From: an uncultured Ruminococcus sp.
GTDB lineage: Bacteria > Bacillota > Clostridia > Oscillospirales > Ruminococcaceae
Assembly: GCA_946540705.1 (NCBI GenBank)
Contig: CAMNJD010000455.1
Span: 1-14,374, forward strand
DNA length: 14,374 nucleotides
Direction: 5' to 3'
Both the position numbers and the translations under genes were made by a program. Shown here piece after piece: positions 7,199 through 12,900 of this stretch (within the stretch, counting starts at the first letter, position 1; each line of letters opens with the position of its first letter). The notes beneath the pieces were generated by a model. It saw only the letters and a list, made by a program, of their open reading frames with translations, was not told the origin of the DNA and did not search any database.

Positions 7199-7803
7199 AC
7201 GCAAAGCGCGAATACAGGCTTCTGACGCTGCTGTTTCTGCTCCTGACGTTGCTGTGGATGTACATCATCTACCGGTTTTCCGCCGCTGATGCCGCGGATT
7301 CAGGGGCTATGAGCGGAAAGCTGCTGAAAAAGGTGCTTGCACTGGTCGTGCCGGGCTGGGACAGGAAAACCGTTCAGGAACAGCGGCTTGTCATCGGCAA
7401 GGTACACAAGCTGTTCCGGAAATGCGGCCATTTTTCGGAATATCTGGTGCTGGGGTTCTTTCTGTCCGTGACAATGGCGCTGCTTATGCCGCTGCTCCCG
7501 AAGAAAATGCGGAGGCTGCAAAGGCATCATCCGTTTGTCAGCGTCATCGTACCGGCAGCTCTGGCGTTTCTCTACGCCTGCTCGGATGAGTTCCATCAGC
7601 GGTTTGTCGCAGGGAGAAGCGGAGAGTTCCGTGATGTGATGATCGACTTTTCCGGCGCATGCATCGGAATCCTGATCGCACTGCCGATCTGCCGGTATAT
7701 CCGGCGCAAACAGGACGAGCGCCGCCGCAAGATCCTCGAAAAACGGCGCAGACACAGAAAAAATTACCCTGTTCCCGCCGGGAGCCGGGTGCGTGAGAAA
7801 TGA
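7186..7803 (+). CDS. VanZ-family integral membrane protein
   Basis: This 205-residue protein has a first membrane helix at about 12-30 followed by the FSAADAADSG segment, with further hydrophobic helices near 86-104, 117-131 and 153-168. VanZ signatures are visible: KCGHFSEYLVLGF (79-91) and SDEFHQRFVAGRSGEFRDVMID (133-154). The C-terminus is very basic. Founding members give low-level teicoplanin resistance, but most relatives lie outside resistance clusters and have no known role; none of the van ligase or regulator genes is here. The start is TTG at 7186 within the end of the coiled-coil gene, preceded by a purine-rich GGGAGCGGGG site. Confidence 0.85.
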   Translation: MGKINAKREYRLLTLLFLLLTLLWMYIIYRFSAADAADSGAMSGKLLKKVLALVVPGWDRKTVQEQRLVIGKVHKLFRKCGHFSEYLVLGFFLSVTMALLMPLLPKKMRRLQRHHPFVSVIVPAALAFLYACSDEFHQRFVAGRSGEFRDVMIDFSGACIGILIALPICRYIRRKQDERRRKILEKRRRHRKNYPVPAGSRVREK

Positions 7804-7846
7804 AGGATCCCCGTATACTCAGCGATGAGTGTACGGGGATCCTTTT
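7803..7846 (+). terminator. Strong intrinsic terminator after the VanZ-family gene
   Basis: The stem is 18 bp with one G-U wobble: 7803-7820 (starting AAGGATCCCC) pairs with 7827-7844 (ending GGGGATCCTT). The loop AGCGAT is followed by TTTT. It starts on the last base of the TGA stop and ends the plus-strand operon. The stem is nearly symmetric and may also stop minus-strand transcripts arriving from the M24 gene. Confidence 0.92.
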
Positions 7847-7971
7847 GATTGATCCGGCAATGCAAAAAAATTAGAAAAGTATGAATTTTTTTTTGAGATT
7901 TTGTGTGAGGATGAGGGGCGCAGCTCCGTATTAGATAGTGGAGGAGGTTCCCCTGCTTTGCGTTTATCGCT
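7847..7971. other. Spacer between convergent genes, with an A/T inverted repeat
   Basis: This 125-nt gap separates the plus-strand terminator from the stop codon of the minus-strand peptidase. It contains an A7TT / AAT7 inverted repeat (7864-7872 / 7884-7892) and a GC-rich imperfect inverted repeat (AGGGG near 7914 with CCCCT near 7950). Read on the minus strand, these could form the peptidase gene's 3' end. No coding signal was seen. Confidence 0.4.
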
Positions 7972-9066
7972 TTACTGCGGTATGTTTTCCGGCAGGATTT
8001 GCAGTTCTTTCGGGAATTTTGTCAGGTTGACTGCGGCTTTCCCGGAAATCACCAGCATATCCTCGATCCGGACGCCGAACTTTCCCGGCATGTAAATTCC
8101 GGGCTCGTCAGTCATGACAATTCCGTCACAAAGGACATCCTCACAGCGCGGTGCCGCAACCGGCATTTCGTGGATCTCCAAGCCGACCGAGTGACCGAGC
8201 GCGTGGGTGAAGCAGTCTCCGTAGCCGGCATCTTCAATGACCTTTGCAGCGGCAAAATGCAATTCGTTGCAGAGCCGTCCGGCAGATGCCGCCTCCTGTG
8301 CAGCCTTCTGCGCGGAGAGCACAGTTTCATAGACTTTCCGCATTTCGCCCGTTGCGCTGCCGTAAGCGACCGTTCGGGTCATGTCGGAGTGATATCCGTG
8401 ATAGACCGCACCGAAATCGGCAAGTACGAAGTCCCCGCTCCGGAGCTTTCGGTCTCCCGGTACACCGTGCGGACGGCTGGTGCTCTCGCCGAAAAGCAGG
8501 ATCGTATCAAAGGAAGGCTTCTCGCTGCCAAGCAGTGCCATGTAATAATTCAGGCGCGCAGCCGCTTCCCGCTCGGTCATGCCGGTGTAAAGCTCGGGCA
8601 GCAGACGCGCAAGTGCCTGTTCGGCGATGCGCTGTGCAGTAACGATATCAGCAATCTCCTCCTCGGATTTGCGGGCGCGGAGTGCAAGGATCGACCGGCC
8701 GATCGGATGAAAGCTGCACGGCAGCTTTTCGCGGATAAACGCGAACTGATCGACTGTCAGGACATCGTCCTCGTACATCAGCTCCTTGACCTCGTATTCT
8801 TCCAGCAGTGCGCGGAGATAATCGTACAGGCCGGAGGTGTTGGTTCGGGTGACAACCCGGAAGCCGCGCGGACAAAGCTCGGCCTCGGCGGCCTCGGTAT
8901 AGCGGCCGTCCGTTACAAAGACCGCAGAGCCGTCCGCGAGCACGAGGCATTGTCCCTCCAGTGCAGTTGCCTTCAGCGCGTACATCAGATTGACCTCACC
9001 GGTCAGCAGCATCGCATCAGCTTTGGCGCTGCGTATGATCTCTGCCAGAGCGGCGATTCTGTTCAT
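7972..9066 (-). CDS. M24-family metallopeptidase (Xaa-Pro aminopeptidase/dipeptidase type)
   Basis: This 364-residue enzyme removes or cleaves residues next to proline in peptides, in the cytoplasm. An N-terminal creatinase-like domain (about 1-125) precedes the pita-bread catalytic domain. All five metal ligands are present: D217 and D228 (LADFGAVYHGYHSDMTRT), H292 (HALGHSVG), E321 (TDEPGIY) and E335 (RIED), plus the conserved H200 in RPHGVPG. Length fits the YqhT/PepQ-like group of Firmicutes, but aminopeptidase and prolidase activity cannot be told apart here. AAAGGA (9077-9082) lies 10 nt from the ATG. It is a single-gene unit, convergent with the VanZ operon and divergent from the surface-protein gene. 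No signal peptide is present. Confidence 0.93.
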   Translation of the reverse strand: MNRIAALAEIIRSAKADAMLLTGEVNLMYALKATALEGQCLVLADGSAVFVTDGRYTEAAEAELCPRGFRVVTRTNTSGLYDYLRALLEEYEVKELMYEDDVLTVDQFAFIREKLPCSFHPIGRSILALRARKSEEEIADIVTAQRIAEQALARLLPELYTGMTEREAAARLNYYMALLGSEKPSFDTILLFGESTSRPHGVPGDRKLRSGDFVLADFGAVYHGYHSDMTRTVAYGSATGEMRKVYETVLSAQKAAQEAASAGRLCNELHFAAAKVIEDAGYGDCFTHALGHSVGLEIHEMPVAAPRCEDVLCDGIVMTDEPGIYMPGKFGVRIEDMLVISGKAAVNLTKFPKELQILPENIPQ

Positions 9067-9100
9067 GTGGATCCCGTCCTTTCATATCAGGTTCTGTTCC

Positions 9101-9129
9101 AGTGTATCATAAACGGCGGGATTTGTCAA
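9101..9129 (-). promoter_or_regulatory. Sigma-A promoter of the M24 peptidase gene
   Basis: Read on the minus strand, TTGACA (9129-9124) and TACACT (9106-9101) are 17 nt apart. Transcription would start near 9094 and give a short 5' UTR of about 28 nt. Confidence 0.85.
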
Positions 9130-9152
9130 GCAGCGGTTTGGCTGCGATCGGA

Positions 9153-9181
9153 TTGACGGAGGTTGAATAAAATGTTAAACT
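9153..9181 (+). promoter_or_regulatory. Candidate plus-strand promoter before the hairpin-rich region
   Basis: TTGACG (9153-9158) and TAAACT (9176-9181) are 17 nt apart, and TGT before the -10 gives an extended -10. A near-palindrome, CACAATATATAGTG (9184-9197), overlaps the expected start site and could be an operator. Transcription would begin near 9188, just before the dense hairpins. Confidence 0.4.
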
Positions 9182-9262
9182 ATCACAATATATAGTGCAA
9201 AAGTGGTTCCGGAACGGAAGATGATGCGTTACAATTCCCTGCTGCGATATTGTAATGTGCGT

Positions 9263-9295
9263 TATACAGGGGGGAGCAGATATGCACTCCCCTGC
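9263..9295 (+). repeat. Hairpin repeat unit, copy 1
   Basis: The unit runs TATACAGGGGGGAG, then a short loop, then ATGCACTCCCCTGC. Its arms pair (9271-9276 with 9287-9292). It shares both flanks with a second copy at 9337-9382. Confidence 0.5.
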
Positions 9296-9336
9296 CGCCG
9301 GAAAACGGTTTTCCCGCCGTACAAGCGGGCTAAAAA

Positions 9337-9382
9337 TATACAGGGAGTAGTATTCCTTAAAGGTCAATGCACACTCCCCCGC
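9337..9382 (+). repeat. Hairpin repeat unit, copy 2
   Basis: The unit runs TATACAGGGAG, then a longer loop, then ATGCACACTCCCCCGC. Its arms pair (9343-9348 with 9373-9378). The left and right flanks match copy 1 at 9263-9295 with small indels, and the loop has diverged. Confidence 0.5.
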
Positions 9383-9551
9383 TAGGAATAAAAATTGGCC
9401 GCTCAGGCGGAAAATTATCAAAAATTTGAGTTTGGGAATCGATTTTGCCCTTTGCGTTAAGGCTGATTCGTCAAAGTGTGCAAAACAAGGACGTCTGTAT
9501 TGTACCAAATGTAGAAAATGAGGAAATCTGTCAAATAGTACGGAAAAACGC

Positions 9552-9579
9552 TTGACTTTTTCTTTAATTTTGATATAAT
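9552..9579 (+). promoter_or_regulatory. Sigma-A promoter of the surface-protein gene
   Basis: TTGACT (9552-9557) and TATAAT (9574-9579) are separated by 16 nt in an AT-rich stretch. Transcription would start near 9586, leaving an untranslated leader of about 367 nt before the ATG at 9953. Confidence 0.8.
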
Positions 9580-9646
9580 TATAAAATAAGCAGGGTATAC
9601 CCGGGGACGCCGGGATTAGATTCTGCCTAAAGAAAGGAAGTAGGGA

Positions 9647-9685
9647 ATGATGGGTAAATATTTGACAAAAGGGCCGGCGCCGTAA
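9647..9685 (+). CDS. Possible 12-residue leader peptide in the surface-protein leader
   Basis: An ATG ATG start is preceded by AAAGGAAG (9633-9640) at suitable spacing and encodes MMGKYLTKGPAP before TAA. The reading frame ends just before the pseudoknot-forming segment, where a translating ribosome could alter folding. Its C-terminal Gly-Pro-Ala-Pro would be slow to translate. So short a frame can easily occur by chance, so it is listed as a possibility only. Confidence 0.25.
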   Translation: MMGKYLTKGPAP

Positions 9686-9809
9686 GACACCGGGCAGATA
9701 ATCCCCCTGCATGCAGATCGGATGCGGCTGCGGGGGCGGACCGCTTTGAGCGGGAGGCATCCGCTTCTAAGTTATCAGCAAGCTTTCCGTGCGGCTGGGC
9801 CGAGGACTG

Positions 9810-9851
9810 TTGCAGTATACTATTATATACATATAATGTACCAGGTATAAT
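9810..9851 (+). promoter_or_regulatory. Weak secondary promoter candidate within the leader
   Basis: TTGCAG (9810-9815) lies 16 nt before TATAAT (9832-9837), and another TATAAT occurs at 9846-9851. A start near 9844 would yield a shorter leader without the pseudoknot. The stretch is very AT-rich, so chance -10 matches are expected. Confidence 0.3.
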
Positions 9852-9952
9852 GTGTACTGAAACGTGTACCGATCGGCAGTGTGTGCCGGCTGTGCAAAAG
9901 TAGCTGAGGAAATGATATTCCGAAAAAATTTGACAGAAAGGAAGGTGCTTTT

Positions 9953-12900
9953 ATGAGCAAAGGTTGGGGAAAACGCTTTGCAAGCGGCATGCTCGCTGCG
10001 GCAACGGCGTTCTCTTATCTGCTGCCGTTCAGTGCGATTGATGCGGCTGCCGCGGAGTATGACAGTATGCGCGTGTCATTCAATGTTTTCGACAGTAACA
10101 AAGAGCGTTCTTATATTCAAAACGGAACGGACTTGAATTACTACATGCTTGCTACGCTGAAGGATGACAACGGCGAAGCTGCATGGGCGTTGAAGAAAAT
10201 CACGCCTGACAAAGGCAACAAGGAGCCGATAACTAACTCCTATTGGGATAACAACCTTGGTCAGATGGTTACTGAAGTCGTAGGCTACAAGTATTATGAA
10301 GAAGAAGTCACGTTTGATGAGTTCTATCTGACGGGCGAGACCGGCTCTGACACGACGAGTATTGCTGCAACCACGAAGATTGATCCAACACCGGACAGCG
10401 CTTCAAATTGGCAAGTGCGTGTGTATAGCAGCAGCAAGGACAACATCAAAACTTATGCTGACCTGATGAATGCGAAAGACGCCGGCGTAGCGACGGACGA
10501 TCATCCGCTGATGTATCGTTACCTGAAGGATGGTGAAGAAGACTGGGATCCTCCGCAGATCGACGGAAATCTTTACAATGTTAATCTGCTTCAGCATACA
10601 TTCAATTATGTTTTGAATGTAGTTGTTGAGGATGATGTTACGTTTCCTGAGGGGTTTGATATCTACGCTGTTCTGACAGCAGACCATCTGACGACTCAGG
10701 ATACTTATTTCCTCGTTAAACTGACGAAGGATGCATCCGGTTCATACACTGTTCAGGATGTCACAGAGTCCCACTGGGTGACGAATAACGGTACAAGTTC
10801 AGCGGGAAGAGCTGGCGGAAGCGAAGCGTTTGATATCGCGTTTTGCCAGGCAAAGGCCGGCACAGGACTTGGAGATGTTATCAAGTTTGATCAAAATAGC
10901 ACAGTCAAAATTTTGAGCGAACAGTCTAAGGCTGGTATCACGTATATTGCAAGTCCCCTTGTGCGAACAGATGAGGACGACAATACGTCGACACTGTCTC
11001 AAACGATCACGCTGAAGAAAGCGGATCCGACCGGTGGAAAGAAGTATGATGCGGCGTCGATTCTTGGCGATTCCATTGATCTTGGTGTGCTTGCGAATGT
11101 GTGGAAACGCGAGGACCATTCGCAGACTTCTTTTGCTGTGAATCGGTATGATGTCACAAACTCTGGCGCAAAAGTTGAGCCGAATGAGAATTTTGACCAA
11201 AAAACTAGTTCTTTGGAAGAATCGGATGCCGGCAGAGTGATTGTCGCATATATGGGTGAGGTCGGTTCGGATCCGACAACCGATTTTACAGTGTATAATG
11301 CGGATAATCCTGCTGTTAGCAATGATAATCAATCAGTCAGAATCGGTGGAACCGGAAAGCTGACAGTTATCACGGATGAATTCTATTCCAATGATGATTC
11401 AACACGTAATAACAGTCTTATTACCATGGATACCCGGTATAGTTCTGAACAGATTAACAGCATGTTCATTGAGCCTGCAATCGCACGAGTTCAGTATATA
11501 TCGGATGACTTGGCGGCTCAGCCGGCAAATACTTCAATTATTGCTTTAGGAAATGGTAAATACGAAGTAGATACAACCGGTTTTGATGACAATGCAACGA
11601 TTTATGTTGATGCTGATTCGATAGCGGATGGCTTTTCGTCTGGTGGAGTTGAGTTTAAAAAGAAATTCGGTCAGACAATCGTAATGAACTACAAAACGTC
11701 ATCATCTGTAAGTATTAATACATGTAAAGTAACAACAGTTGGTGAAGACGGAAAGGAAATTAACTCAATCTCCTCGGATAATGGCGACTATGCGATATCC
11801 AATGATTACATGAACGAGAAGATCGTATGGAATATCAATAAGGCGAAAGAGATTACGCTTGATACAGCCAGCGGTATTTTCTTGGTTCGTGATCCGAAAT
11901 CTAAGACAAATGAAAAATCTGGCTATTGTCAGGGATGGATGCATACTGCCGGCTACTTCAGGAATGGGGCTGAGTGGCATAATCGCTACTACAAGAACGC
12001 GAGCGGCGGTACAGTATTCATCAGCAAGGCAGACATCACCGGCGATAAGGAAATCCCGGGTGCGAAGATCAGATTGCTGAACGATGCACTCACTGCAGAA
12101 CAGTGGAGAGGGATCGCAGCACTGACAGCCAACCAGTCCGCAGGACTTACCCCGCTGGACAATGGCGTAGAGTGGACCTCTGACGGCGCACCGTTGGTGA
12201 TCTACGGCCTCCCGGACGGCAACTACACCCTTTCTGAAACGGGTGACGATTTCCAGTACGGGAACAAGACATATCATGTCATTGACAGTACAGTTTCGTT
12301 TGACATCGTGAACGGTAAGCTGGATACAGAGAGCATTACCGGCGCGTCGGAGTCAACCAATGATCTTGCGGAGGAAGGCTACTACTATTATGATAGTAAG
12401 CTCCGCACCTTCAAGGTCTGCGATGCATACAGCTTAGATGGCTTTGAAGTAAGAAAGGTTGAGAAAGACGACCCGAATAATACGATTGAGGAAAGTAATC
12501 CGGCGACATTTATACTTCTCAGAAAGAAGACCGAAGGCACTCAGATCTCATTCGATAATCTGAAGATCAACGGGCAGACACCTGCTGAGGATGCAATCCA
12601 GGATGGCTCAATTGATGTGACAGATAGGTGGGGTAATGTAATTTCTTCTACTCCGACTGAAGAAGTAACATTGACAAGCAATTGCTTCAGCATTGAGGGT
12701 TTGGATGATACAGGCACGGACGATTATTATTACCTGTATGAAAGCGAACCGCCTGCGGGTTACGTCAGAATGTCAAATCCGGCGCTTCGTGTTGCGCTTG
12801 AGGTGAAAGACGGAAAGATCACGAACTTCATCCCGGCTACCTATCTATATGGAATTGAAACAGGCCGGGAAAATCAGCGTAAGATCAGAAATGCGGTAAC

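Larger units (their letters stand above)
9188..9415 (+). other. Hairpin-dense non-coding stretch, possible structured RNA
   Basis: No plausible coding frame was found. Consecutive pairings are visible: the palindrome GTTCCGGAAC (9206-9215); a 9-bp stem 9227-9235/9249-9257; GGGGAG/CTCCCC (9271-9276/9287-9292); GGAAAA/TTTTCC (9300-9305/9309-9314); the competing CCCGC/GCGGG (9313-9317/9325-9329); GGGAGT/ACTCCC (9343-9348/9373-9378); TATTCC/GGAATA (9351-9356/9385-9390); and CCGC/GCGG (9399-9402/9407-9410). A promoter candidate lies just upstream. There is no T-run, so the RNA may read on into the leader that follows. Strand and function are uncertain; no known RNA family was recognised. Confidence 0.4.
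9586..9952 (+). promoter_or_regulatory. Long structured 5' leader, riboswitch- or attenuator-like, class unknown
   Basis: This leader between a strong promoter and the surface-protein ATG is rich in pairing. CCCGG/CCGGG (9600-9604/9610-9614) forms a hairpin. CCCCC-GCA (9703-9711, one bulge) pairs with TGC-GGGGG (9729-9736). CGGATGC (9719-9725), which lies in that loop, pairs with GCATCCG (9757-9763), giving an H-type pseudoknot layout. CCGC/GCGG (9741-9753) sits between them, and CGGCA/TGCCG (9874-9888) lies near the 3' end. No clear intrinsic terminator was seen, so control could be at translation, stability or readthrough. I compared it by memory with c-di-GMP, c-di-AMP, cobalamin, SAM, TPP, glycine, guanidine, THF and T-box signatures and saw no match. 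Confidence 0.5.

Noticed and set aside
7186..7803. VanZ-family gene as evidence of glycopeptide resistance
   Set aside because: No vanA/B-type ligase, vanH, vanX or two-component regulator is nearby, and VanZ-like proteins are common outside resistance clusters.
7999..9156. Open frame of 385 codons on the plus strand opposite the M24 peptidase
   Set aside because: The minus-strand peptidase has all five metal ligands, a ribosome binding site and a promoter; the opposite frame has none of these.
9107..9760. Minus-strand frame of 217 codons across the intergenic region
   Set aside because: It runs through the peptidase promoter, the hairpin region and the surface-protein promoter, with unnatural composition and no ribosome binding site, so it is probably non-coding.
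9586..9952. Leader as a c-di-GMP type I or II riboswitch
   Set aside because: Such switches control adhesins in Clostridia, so it was considered. The GCAAAC-type core of type I and the conserved core of type II were not found; only loose similarity to ATGATGGGT-like segments exists.
9586..9952. Leader as tmRNA, RNase P RNA or 6S RNA
   Set aside because: GGGGACG at 9603-9609 recalls a tmRNA 5' end, but there is no tRNA-like 3' half and no tag peptide ending in ALAA; RNase P and 6S signatures are also absent.
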